This document shows, piece by piece, positions 1 through 7,590 of a DNA stretch of 64,000 nt (positions within the stretch are counted from its first letter, which is position 1; each line of letters opens with the position of its first letter). The notes below the pieces were generated by a model. It was given only the letters and a program-made list of their open reading frames with translations, made no database searches and was not told the DNA's origin. The translations under genes and the position numbers were made by a program. Source of the DNA: Acidobacteriaceae bacterium KBS 146 (GTDB lineage Bacteria > Acidobacteriota > Terriglobia > Terriglobales > Acidobacteriaceae); contig JHVA01000001.1 in assembly GCA_000688615.1 (NCBI GenBank), positions 3,410,001 to 3,474,000 on the forward strand. The letters are read 5' to 3'.

Positions 1-68
1 GCTACATCCGCGATCCTGACGGATATATTATCGAGGTCGGACAGAGCACCGACCAGACGTACGGTTGA
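1..68 (+). CDS. VOC (glyoxalase/bleomycin-resistance) family protein, C-terminal end only
   Basis: Only the last 21 codons are in the window, read in the frame beginning at base 3 and ending in TGA at 66-68. The residues YIRDPDGYIIEVGQST match the closing beta strand of vicinal-oxygen-chelate domains, where the RDPDGxxIE motif supplies the last metal-ligand glutamate. This is a short match, so the family call is reasonable but the substrate is unknown. The gene begins upstream of the window. Confidence 0.5.
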   Translation, partial: YIRDPDGYIIEVGQSTDQTYG

Positions 69-195
69 CGCCCGCCCCGGGAAACCCAGACTTCTGCTGC
101 GGCGCATTCTGCAAACGACTCAGTAACCAACCCTCCGTTCATTGTCATAAATTCTGGCGCGTATCCGAACTTTTTGGATTCGCCAACGTATTTGA

Positions 196-250
196 CTCCT
201 ATGGACATTGCAAAGGAGATAATGGTATTCCTTTGCAATGTCCATAGGAG
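196..250. promoter_or_regulatory. Perfect 22-bp inverted repeat covering the padR ribosome-binding site
   Basis: Bases 196-217 are the exact reverse complement of 229-250, with an 11-base loop. The right arm ends in TAGGAG, the likely Shine-Dalgarno sequence, six bases before the padR ATG at 257. In mRNA the hairpin would pair the whole ribosome-binding site. As DNA it could be a PadR operator. Both readings are inference; the symmetry is visible in the sequence. Confidence 0.75.
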
Positions 251-256
251 CGGCGC

Positions 257-601
257 ATGCCCACAGATAAATCGGAAGTTCTACAAGGAACGCTGGATCT
301 GATGATCCTCAAGACGCTGCACGCGCTGGGTCCCTTGCATGGCTTCGGCATCGCCCGGCGTATCGAGCAGTTGAGTGAAGACGTGCTCACGCTGAACGAA
401 GGAACCGTCTACACCTCGCTCCTCCGCCTCCAGCAAAAGAACTGGATCGCCAGCGAATGGGGCCAGTCGGAGAACAACCGCCGCGCGCGGTTCTACAACA
501 TCACCAGGCGCGGCTTGAAGCAGCTCGCACTGGAGACCGAAAACTGGGAACGGATCTCCGCCGTAATAAGCCGTGTCCTTGCTCTTGAAGTGAAGGCGTA
601 G
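257..601 (+). CDS. PadR family transcriptional regulator
   Basis: A 114-residue protein, the usual length for the short PadR subfamily. It starts with the typical LQGTLDLMILKTL helix, followed by the LHGFGIARRI recognition region and the EGTVYTSLLRLQ and YNITRRGLKQL segments of the winged helix. PadR proteins bind palindromes as dimers and usually repress a neighbouring transporter or themselves. The ADOP permease gene follows after two bases, so the two are surely co-transcribed. The upstream inverted repeat at 196-250 is the obvious place for autoregulation. The ligand is unknown. Confidence 0.93.
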   Translation: MPTDKSEVLQGTLDLMILKTLHALGPLHGFGIARRIEQLSEDVLTLNEGTVYTSLLRLQQKNWIASEWGQSENNRRARFYNITRRGLKQLALETENWERISAVISRVLALEVKA

Positions 602-603
602 CC

Positions 604-3315
604 ATGACTGACCGCATACTCATCTTTTTCGCGAAGCTCAAAGCGGTCTTCGGTCAATCGAAGGACGACACTGCCTTCAGCGAAGAGGTCAATGCTCACC
701 TCGATCTTTTGTCCGAACAGTTCGAGAGACAGGGAATGTCTCCGGCAGAAGCCACGCAGGCTGCGCGACGCCAGTTCGGAAATCTGACATTACTGACACA
801 GCGAAGAAAGGAAGCCAGGACAACCATGTTCTTCTCCAACCTTGCCCGTGATCTGAAGTATGGCGTACGCCAGCTTGTAAAGACGCCCGTCTTCACCATC
901 GTCTGTGTCCTCACTCTGGCGCTCGGTGTAGGAGCAAACACTGCGGTGTTCAGCGTGATGCATGCCGTCCTGATGAAAATGCTGCCCGTGCACGATGCGT
1001 CGAAGGTCGTCTATGTACATACCACTGGTTTTCCCGCTGGTGCACACAATACGGGCGACGAGGCTACCTCATTTTCTTACGCCACATATCGCGAACTGCG
1101 CGAGCACAGCGGCCTCGAGGAGGTCATCGGCTTCATTCCGATGTCCTCAAGCGGAAAGGCGCCTGTGCGGGTTGGTACTGCCCCGGAAGAAGCAGCAGGA
1201 GACATGGTCAGCGGCAACTACTTCAGCGGCCTGGGCGTCGGTGTCGAGCTGGGTCGAGGATTCGTACAGAAGGACGAAGACGATCACGCAGCAACCACAG
1301 TAATCAGCGAGAACTTCTGGACGACCCACTATTCCCGCAACCCGAACGTAATCGGGAAGACGCTCTTCATCAAGTCACACCCCTTCACGATCGTCGGTGT
1401 CGCAGCAAAAAGGTTCGAAGGAACCGAAGGCCGTCTTCCACTGGACTTCTGGATTCCCCTTCAAAGCCACCCCGACTTCAATGCCTGGGGAAACCCAGCG
1501 GAGGACGGCACCTATCTGACGATCCCTCAGTTCTGGTGCATGCGCCTGATGGCTCGCATCCCGGCGGGAGTAAGCACTGATCAGGCACTGGCAAAAGCGC
1601 AGGGCATCTTCCAGCAGGCTGCCTATCTCGGCATCGCGCAAAAGCGCGCGGGCGAAAGAATCCCACAGCTTTCGTTCCTCCCCGCAAAACAGTTCGACAG
1701 TCAGGACGACACCTTCGCGCGCTCGCTCAAGACGCTGATGGCCATGGTCGGCCTCGTGCTCCTGATTGCGATATGCAACGTCGTGATGCTGCTGATGTCC
1801 CGCAACGCGAACCGACAAAGAGAGTTCAGCATTCGATTGGCGTTAGGCGCAGGACGCAGGGTGATCGCAAGACAGCTACTGACCGAAAGCTTTCTGCTTG
1901 TCTCACTCGGAGGAGCGGCAGCATGGATCTTCGCCTTGGCAGCAACACGCGCTCTCGGCGCATGGGCACGAATCGACTCCAACCTTCAGCCTGACTCGGT
2001 TGTACTCTGGTTCACGCTGGCCATACTCCTGCTGCTTGCGATCGTCTTTGGTCTCGCTCCACTGCGCGCCGCGATGTCCTCCGGGCCGGACATGGCGTTA
2101 CGCAGTTCGGCCGCCGCCTCACAGACAACGTCACAGAAGACGCGCGCAGGCAACGTCATCATCGTCACGCAGGTAGCAATGTGCGTCACGCTACTGGTAG
2201 GAGCTGGTCTTCTGCTCGGAACCCTGCGAAATCTGATGAACATTCCTCTCGGTCAGAAGACAGAAGGAGTGCTCGTCTTCGGCGTCCACCCGCAGCACGT
2301 CAAATCGAAGGAAGAGAGCATCGCATTCTTCGTCAATCTGCAACAAAGGCTACGCTCGATACCTGGAGTTGAATCCGTCTCCTTTGCCTCCAATCGGCCG
2401 GGATCAGGCTGGTCCAGCAACAACGGGGGGCTCCTTGTAGACGGTCATAAACCGAATGGAGCTGAGCCCGAACAGGCGTACTACAGACAGAACAACGTTG
2501 GCTCTGACTTCTTCCGCACCATGGGTGTTCCGATCGCGCAGGGAAGAGACTTCTCCGATGCCGACTCTTCTTCCGCCACCCAGGTCGTCATCGTGAATGA
2601 GACCTTCGCGAAGAAGTATCTCGGAACGTTGAATGCCGCGGGTCACATCTTGACGAACACCAGGGGACTTCACCCTCGGCTGATCATCGGTGTTGTGAAA
2701 GATCACAAATACACCGGCATCACGGAAGAGCCAAGACCAATGCGCTGGGTCGTATTTACGCAGGGCGATCTCGAAAATCAGCTTGATGTAGAGATGCGCG
2801 TTAAGGGCGATCCCATGCAGATGTTGCCTACGGTGCGCACGTTCATGCAGCAGATCGACCCGGATATGCCGCTGCTCGAACCCATGGCACAGAGCGAAGT
2901 CTTCCAGCAGTCCATATCGCAGCAGATAATGTTTGCGCGATTGGCAGGATGCTTCGGAGTTCTCGCCATCATTCTTATCGCCACTGGTCTCTACGGTACG
3001 CTCTCCTATCGGGTAAGCAAGCGCAGCGCCGAGATTGGCGTACGCATGGCGCTCGGTGCACAACGCAGCCAGATCGTTTGGATGGTACTCCGCGGAAGCC
3101 TTCTGCTCACGGCAATCGGAGTCGCCATCGGCATACCATTTGCAATGGCCGCCACCATGGGACTCAAAAACTCTCTCTACGGAGTCAAACCTCTGGACCT
3201 CACGAGCTATCTCGTCGCCATCGTTGGCGTTGCCGTCGTTGCACTGACAGCCAGTGGTCTGCCCGCCAGACGCGCAGGCAGCGTCGATCCTTCAAGCGCC
3301 CTTCGTGCTGACTGA
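604..3315 (+). CDS. ADOP-type ABC transporter permease (MacB/FtsX duplicated core)
   Basis: A 903-residue membrane protein with the layout of acidobacterial duplicated orphan permeases. A cytoplasmic prefix (about residues 1-75, with EEVNAHLDLL and ARRQFGN) precedes a first membrane helix near residue 100 (LTLALGVGANTAVFSV). Then come a periplasmic MacB-like domain, an FtsX block (about 370-490), a second MacB-like domain and a final FtsX block with the SAEIGVRMALGAQRSQI signature. No ATPase gene lies next to it, which fits the orphan label. These proteins are thought to export antibiotics, lipids or peptides, but the substrate is not predictable. It is translationally close to padR (2-bp gap), and the PadR protein probably controls it. 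Confidence 0.92.
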   Translation: MTDRILIFFAKLKAVFGQSKDDTAFSEEVNAHLDLLSEQFERQGMSPAEATQAARRQFGNLTLLTQRRKEARTTMFFSNLARDLKYGVRQLVKTPVFTIVCVLTLALGVGANTAVFSVMHAVLMKMLPVHDASKVVYVHTTGFPAGAHNTGDEATSFSYATYRELREHSGLEEVIGFIPMSSSGKAPVRVGTAPEEAAGDMVSGNYFSGLGVGVELGRGFVQKDEDDHAATTVISENFWTTHYSRNPNVIGKTLFIKSHPFTIVGVAAKRFEGTEGRLPLDFWIPLQSHPDFNAWGNPAEDGTYLTIPQFWCMRLMARIPAGVSTDQALAKAQGIFQQAAYLGIAQKRAGERIPQLSFLPAKQFDSQDDTFARSLKTLMAMVGLVLLIAICNVVMLLMSRNANRQREFSIRLALGAGRRVIARQLLTESFLLVSLGGAAAWIFALAATRALGAWARIDSNLQPDSVVLWFTLAILLLLAIVFGLAPLRAAMSSGPDMALRSSAAASQTTSQKTRAGNVIIVTQVAMCVTLLVGAGLLLGTLRNLMNIPLGQKTEGVLVFGVHPQHVKSKEESIAFFVNLQQRLRSIPGVESVSFASNRPGSGWSSNNGGLLVDGHKPNGAEPEQAYYRQNNVGSDFFRTMGVPIAQGRDFSDADSSSATQVVIVNETFAKKYLGTLNAAGHILTNTRGLHPRLIIGVVKDHKYTGITEEPRPMRWVVFTQGDLENQLDVEMRVKGDPMQMLPTVRTFMQQIDPDMPLLEPMAQSEVFQQSISQQIMFARLAGCFGVLAIILIATGLYGTLSYRVSKRSAEIGVRMALGAQRSQIVWMVLRGSLLLTAIGVAIGIPFAMAATMGLKNSLYGVKPLDLTSYLVAIVGVAVVALTASGLPARRAGSVDPSSALRAD

Positions 3316-3377
3316 CTCGATGAAAATTCCACAAACGCTTCGGTTCCGCGGTTTATGGCTTCACCCAGGATTACCAC

Positions 3378-3437
3378 TGAGGTGTCGGCTTCCAGGAAGT
3401 ACTCGGTTGCTGACGAGAACGGCGTTTATCAGGACTA
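3378..3437. repeat. Dispersed intergenic repeat, copy A
   Basis: Contains GTCGGCTTCCAGGAAGT and then the core ACGGCGTTTATC at 3419-3430. The core recurs exactly at 4734-4745 and 6008-6019, and the first part recurs at about 5297 and 8826. It lies between convergent genes. Confidence 0.5.
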
Positions 3438-3512
3438 ATCTATAAAGCAGAGCCGAAGATACGCTCAATGACTGCATTGCTGTGGCTGGCACCTTCGCCC
3501 AATCGGCGAAAG

Positions 3513-4580
3513 CTAATGCGAAGGCCGTCCGACCTCATAGCTAAACGTCAAAGTAGAGATCACCTGAACAGGCGCACCGTGATCGACGTAGGGACGGAAG
3601 CGCCATTTCAAAAGCTGCTTTTCCGCGGCCTCCTGAAGACCGGGATTGCTGGAAAAGAAGTTGTCGATCGACTGCACCTGACCACTGCGATCCACGACCA
3701 CGCGCATCGTCATCGTGCCGGTAAGAGCACCCTGGGCCATGTCTGGCCAATGCGGGGCTGGAGCGTCGAGGACCAGCTTACGCAGCTGCGGTTCAGGGAC
3801 AACAAAGACGCGCAACTGCTGCGCTGACGGTGTCGGTTGAGCGACGCGGATCAGGCTGGCATCCGCAGGCGAAAGATCTTCAAGGAGTGTCATTTGCGCC
3901 GTGAGACGCGGCCCGCCTTGCGTCTGCGCTGTGAGTCGCCGCGGTACCTGGAGGTTATGGAACGGTGCAAAATCGTGGAGCGCGACATCCCAATCCAGAT
4001 TGCCTCCATAAATCATGAGGCCCGTCTCGCGGTCGATCGCAACAGAGGCATCCATACTTGCGGTGACTCCCGCCCCATTCGAGGTGGGAATCTTGTAACG
4101 AGTCACAATCTGCCCCGGCGAACCATCAGGCGGTGTCACCGACAGATGAAGCGCAGCCAGCTCATCCAGACGAGGAATAGGATTGGTTAGCTCAACCGTG
4201 AGATTGCGCAGAAGTTCCGGGAAGACCTGGCCCGAATCGGTCTCTTGAGTCTTTGAGCCGTCGACGATCAGCGTCTGTGAGAAGCGCGCGCAGTGGAAGA
4301 CTCTCTTATAGCGTGTCGGCGAAGACCACCACTCTTCCACTTCAGCATCCCACTGCGGATCATGGTTCTTCTGATCCGAGATCACGGCTCGGAGATGGAA
4401 GGGGACTCCTCCAGGCTGTGCCAACGCAGACTTCAGTGCCGCTGTGCGTGCAGCCTGTTCAAACGGAACCGTTGGCGAGGTGGGTTGCTGCGCGTTGGTA
4501 ATCGCACACGCAACGAGAGCAACAAGAAACGGTCGAGAGAAGCGCACGGGCATTTTCTTCAGGAGAGATGCTTTGGACAA
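3513..4580 (-). CDS. Exported protein with C-terminal TonB domain
   Basis: 355 residues with a basic N-terminus and a hydrophobic stretch (FLVALVACAITNAQQ) that reads as a signal peptide or anchor. The last 85 or so residues have the TonB C-terminal pattern: a GTMTMRVVVDRSGQV strand, NPGLQEAAEKQLLKWRFRP and a final VQVISTLTFSY strand. This domain normally touches TonB-dependent outer-membrane receptors or serves as a periplasmic energy-transfer module. The middle of the protein (about 50-260) has no family I can name. It stands alone, flanked by intergenic repeats. A classical TonB would have a Pro-rich linker, which is not evident here, so a TonB-like role is only inferred. Confidence 0.8.
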   Translation of the reverse strand: MSKASLLKKMPVRFSRPFLVALVACAITNAQQPTSPTVPFEQAARTAALKSALAQPGGVPFHLRAVISDQKNHDPQWDAEVEEWWSSPTRYKRVFHCARFSQTLIVDGSKTQETDSGQVFPELLRNLTVELTNPIPRLDELAALHLSVTPPDGSPGQIVTRYKIPTSNGAGVTASMDASVAIDRETGLMIYGGNLDWDVALHDFAPFHNLQVPRRLTAQTQGGPRLTAQMTLLEDLSPADASLIRVAQPTPSAQQLRVFVVPEPQLRKLVLDAPAPHWPDMAQGALTGTMTMRVVVDRSGQVQSIDNFFSSNPGLQEAAEKQLLKWRFRPYVDHGAPVQVISTLTFSYEVGRPSH

Positions 4581-4699
4581 AGTAGTTCCATCATTGCATG
4601 CCTAAGCCATACGTCCTAGCCTGCGGAAGAGAAGCTTAGGCCTGCGACTCCAGCGAGCAATTATCCGGTTCAGACCTGACTTGCATCAGTAAAGATAAG

Positions 4700-4758
4700 A
4701 TGACTTCCCGGTAGGAATCGAATGCTCACGACAACGGCGTTTATCGGGAGTTATCGCT
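4700..4758. repeat. Dispersed intergenic repeat, copy B
   Basis: Shares the core ACGGCGTTTATC (4734-4745) with copies A and D, preceded by a weaker match to the left part of the element. It lies directly downstream of the gene at 4763-5269. Confidence 0.45.
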
Positions 4759-4762
4759 ACGC

Positions 4763-5269
4763 CTAGCCACGAATCTCTTTGAGAAAAGATTCGGCAGTTG
4801 AGTCGTCAAGCTCTTGGATGGCCTCTCCTAATAGAGCGAACCCTTTACTAACTGCCAGAGCCGCGAGTGCGCACACCAAGAAGTCGCGGTCCCAGATCTT
4901 GTCAATTACAGCGCAGACAAGGGTTCCGAGTGTCTTCAGAGCATCGAAATAATCGCCTGCGAGATCATTAGGCACGGTCATCGCGTGCCGTTGCCTGCAT
5001 ATTTCGACCCACGCGGGAAACTGGAAGTAGGTAAACGATGCGGCAGAAGGATCAGACGCAAGGAATCGAACGACATGGGGTACTGCCGCGAATGAGGCTG
5101 TGTAGACGTCGCCCTGATGGGCTAGGGCACTCCAAATTGAGAACCAAGGTTCCGTATTCCCATCGGCACCGGGCAAGGATTCCAACTGCCGCAAAAGGTC
5201 GGGGATATCAGACGCACCACCATATGCGTGCTGAAGCGTTGACCATACCGGGCTATCAAGACTAACCAT
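4763..5269 (-). CDS. Hypothetical protein, possibly HEAT-like helical repeat
   Basis: 168 residues, soluble, with no signal peptide. The segment WSALAHQGDVYTASFAAVPHVV resembles a motif seen in a group of helical-repeat proteins of unknown role, some of them near toxin or immunity genes. That link is from memory and weak. It is a single gene with lower GC than the surrounding operons, between two copies of the dispersed repeat, which hints at recent acquisition. No catalytic motif is visible, and the function is not known. Confidence 0.6.
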   Translation of the reverse strand: MVSLDSPVWSTLQHAYGGASDIPDLLRQLESLPGADGNTEPWFSIWSALAHQGDVYTASFAAVPHVVRFLASDPSAASFTYFQFPAWVEICRQRHAMTVPNDLAGDYFDALKTLGTLVCAVIDKIWDRDFLVCALAALAVSKGFALLGEAIQELDDSTAESFLKEIRG

Positions 5270-5295
5270 GCTCTAGCGTAGCGCAGTCATTAGTC

Positions 5296-5372
5296 CTGCG
5301 AAGTCGGCTTAGCGGAAGTGATCCGCTACCGTACCGAAGACCAGCTGCCGAAAAACGGAGTTTTCGCCAAGT
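5296..5372. repeat. Dispersed intergenic repeat, copy C
   Basis: Carries GAAGTCGGCTT followed by GGAAGTGATCCGCT, matching copy E at 8826-8853 with only a few differences. It continues into AAAAACGGAGTTTTCGCC. Confidence 0.45.
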
Positions 5373-5422
5373 TCACCCGGCCCAGCGACGCGCCAGCGCG
5401 AACTTGGTCAAAAGGTGACTTT

Positions 5423-5887
5423 TCAGGAATCAGTTCCCTGTGAAGTGCCGTCGCAGGTAGGTTGAACTCTCACGATCCATAGACAGATGGCAGCCAACAC
5501 TTCGGCCACTGAAAATTGTATGACGTTCTGGAGATGTTGACTGCCTTTCGCCCTGAAGCTTGTTTCAGACAGCTCGATCTGCGCAAAACTAAATGCACCA
5601 TACAAAAGCCACGTTATTGGGAAAAGCACTAGCAAATCTGCGAACTTCCGCAGAAACACAAACTTTGATAGGCGCGGGACGGTGACTAATACAAGGCCCA
5701 ACATTAGAGCGGGGAAAAAGCAGTAAGCTCCTCCATTCAGCCACTGGCTAATTTCGGGATTAGCGACGTCAGCATTGGTCATAGTGAAGACGAAGCCGAA
5801 AACGGATAAGAGATCCAGTGCGGCGACAGCCAACAATGGGATTAGTAGAGTTCCTGCGACTATCCGCAACCATCTTTTCATTGGCAT
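5423..5887 (-). CDS. Small integral membrane protein of unknown function
   Basis: 154 residues with about four hydrophobic segments (near 10-35, 50-70, 85-105 and 130-145), so probably an inner-membrane protein. I recognise no family. The start MPMKRWLRIVAG places two basic residues before the first helix. It is monocistronic and bordered on both sides by copies of the intergenic repeat. Like the gene at 4763 it is AT-richer than its neighbours. Confidence 0.55.
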   Translation of the reverse strand: MPMKRWLRIVAGTLLIPLLAVAALDLLSVFGFVFTMTNADVANPEISQWLNGGAYCFFPALMLGLVLVTVPRLSKFVFLRKFADLLVLFPITWLLYGAFSFAQIELSETSFRAKGSQHLQNVIQFSVAEVLAAICLWIVRVQPTCDGTSQGTDS

Positions 5888-5929
5888 GAAACAACGATAG
5901 TACAGTGCCTAAAATCACCATCTTCCGAG

Positions 5930-6025
5930 AAACGGAGTTATGGGAAACTTCAACGAAGTTGCCGAAAACCCGACTTTGCTGGCACTACTGGCATATTGGT
6001 AAACATAACGGCGTTTATCGAGACT
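5930..6025. repeat. Dispersed intergenic repeat, copy D, in a 300-bp gene-free stretch
   Basis: The gap 5888-6187 holds no convincing gene. It contains the ACGGCGTTTATC core at 6008-6019, with less conserved flanks including CGAGACTGACC after it. The right end of the gap holds the MarR operator candidate described separately. Confidence 0.4.
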
Positions 6026-6135
6026 GACCCAAGGCGTTTGTCCGTCGCTCCATGGACGATTCGGCATTGTATTTCAAAGTCCGACGCACCAATGGCTGCG
6101 GACGAATTAGAACGATAGCAGGTCCAATCGCAGAA

Positions 6136-6173
6136 ATGTATACAGTTTATCTTTACAGTTAAACTGCATACAT
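6136..6173. promoter_or_regulatory. Probable MarR operator (inverted repeat)
   Basis: ATGTATACAGTTT at 6136-6148 is mirrored by AAACTGCATACAT at 6161-6173 (12 of 13 positions pair), and the spacer itself contains another ACAGTT. It ends 14 bases before the GTG start of the marR gene. AT-rich palindromes of this kind are the usual autoregulatory sites of MarR proteins. Confidence 0.6.
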
Positions 6174-6187
6174 GTCATACTCGTTTC

Positions 6188-6640
6188 GTGAGCCGCCCAC
6201 CGATTCCTTCAAATAACGAACTTGCTTCCGCCATCGCCCTTGATATTCGTACGGTTTTCCGCAGGGTCAAGCGGCATCTTCGAGAGCAAGGGGAGCACGG
6301 CGACCTCACGGCGTCGCAGGTATCCGTTGTGCTTCGACTGGAAGAAAGCGGATCGGCTACCGTGTCCAGCCTTGCCCGGGCTGAAGGGATGCGCCCTCAA
6401 TCGATGAGCGCCGTGATGCTGCCTCTGCAGGAAGCAGGCTTGGTCAGTGGCAAGCCCGACCCCAACGATGGTCGACAGACCCTGATGTCTCTCACGCCCA
6501 AATGTCACAGGTGGCTCAAGGAGGGACGCGCCGCGAGGCAAGACTGGCTCACCCGAAGAATTGAGCTCAAGCTTTCTGTCCATGAGCAGGAGAGGCTTCG
6601 CGCGGCTCTCGGACTACTGACGAAGCTCGTTGAGGATTGA
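6188..6640 (+). CDS. MarR family transcriptional regulator
   Basis: 150 residues, starting at a GTG just behind the palindrome at 6136-6173. The winged helix is seen in LTASQVSVVLRLEE, ATVSSLARAEGMRPQSMSAVMLPLQEAGLV and the wing KPDPNDGRQTLMSLTPK, where DxR in the wing is the family's DNA-contact signature. It heads a likely four-gene operon: an isochorismatase-like enzyme (51-bp gap), a small membrane protein and an MFS exporter, the last two overlapping. MarR proteins commonly repress such exporters and release on binding small aromatics, so a detoxification or efflux circuit is the natural inference. Confidence 0.92.
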   Translation: MSRPPIPSNNELASAIALDIRTVFRRVKRHLREQGEHGDLTASQVSVVLRLEESGSATVSSLARAEGMRPQSMSAVMLPLQEAGLVSGKPDPNDGRQTLMSLTPKCHRWLKEGRAARQDWLTRRIELKLSVHEQERLRAALGLLTKLVED

Positions 6641-6691
6641 ATCCCTCCGTCCCGCTGATACCACATCCACTTCGTTTCAGGAGATCCAGCA

Positions 6692-7264
6692 ATGCCGCTT
6701 ACTGCTCTTGACCCCATTACTGCGTTGATCGTAATCGACCTGCAGAAAGGTACAGCCGGTCATCCCCTCATCCACCGGCTGTCGGAGATCGTTGATCGGA
6801 CTGGCGAGTTGACCGCTGCATTCCGAGCGGAGCGCCTCCCCGTTGTGCTGGTCAATGTCGTAGGACGTGCACCGGGGCGGACGGAGCAAGGCTCACGAAG
6901 CAGCCAACAACTCGTCGAGGGTTGGACCGAGCTCCTGCCGGAATTAGGGCAGCAACCGAGTGACATCCTCGTCACCAAGCGCAGCTGGGGCGCATTTGCA
7001 ACAAGCGATCTGGAAGCTCGTCTCAAAGCAAAGAATGTCACGCAAGTCGTAATAGCCGGAGTTTCAACCTCTGGCGGCGTCGAGGCCACAGCACGGCAGG
7101 CCTATGAGCAGGGTTTCCACGTAACGCTCGCGCTGGATGCGATGACCGACATCCGCAAAGAGGCACACGACTACAGCATCGGGAGTATCTTTCCTCGTCT
7201 CGGTGAAACAGGAACAACGCAGGAGATTCTCTCTCTGCTGAAGAAACGGAGCGTTGCAGCATGA
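6692..7264 (+). CDS. Isochorismatase-like (cysteine hydrolase superfamily) protein without the catalytic cysteine
   Basis: 190 residues with the superfamily opening TALIVIDLQKG (Asp of the usual triad) and VTKRSWGAF, which provides the Lys. In the third signature, GVSTSGGVEATAR (residues 123-135), the usual nucleophilic Cys just before VE is Gly129. Members such as EntB and PhzD also lack Cys and cleave isochorismate without a covalent intermediate, so this one could be an enol-ether hydrolase rather than an amidase. It lies in the MarR-controlled operon, and its stop overlaps the next start (ATGA). The substrate is unknown. Confidence 0.85.
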   Translation: MPLTALDPITALIVIDLQKGTAGHPLIHRLSEIVDRTGELTAAFRAERLPVVLVNVVGRAPGRTEQGSRSSQQLVEGWTELLPELGQQPSDILVTKRSWGAFATSDLEARLKAKNVTQVVIAGVSTSGGVEATARQAYEQGFHVTLALDAMTDIRKEAHDYSIGSIFPRLGETGTTQEILSLLKKRSVAA

Positions 7265-7590
7265 ATTGGCTTCATGTCGTGTCCTACTTCTTTGGTGGCG
7301 CGTTTGCCGCCAACGCCCTTCCTCATCTCGTTTCGGGCATGATGGGACGTGCCTTCCAAACTCCCTTTGCGACACCGCCGGGTAAAGGCCTCTCGTCTTC
7401 GACGGTCAACGTTCTTTGGGGGTTCTTCAACGCAGCTATCGCTTATCTGCTGATTGACCATGCTGGTGTTTTCGATCCGCGTGTGACCATCCATATCCTT
7501 CCCTTCGCTTTGGGCGCTCTGCTTATCTGCATCTTCAGTGCTCGTCACTTCGGGCGGTTTCATGGCGGCAACGGATCGACGCACGCATGA
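7261..7590 (+). CDS. Small membrane protein, unknown family
   Basis: 109 residues with roughly three hydrophobic segments (8-25, 45-70, 78-98). The start overlaps the isochorismatase stop by 4 bp and the end overlaps the MFS gene by 4 bp, so it is translationally coupled in the marR operon. No catalytic motif is evident. A partner or accessory of the exporter is possible but is inference only. Confidence 0.7.
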   Translation: MNWLHVVSYFFGGAFAANALPHLVSGMMGRAFQTPFATPPGKGLSSSTVNVLWGFFNAAIAYLLIDHAGVFDPRVTIHILPFALGALLICIFSARHFGRFHGGNGSTHA

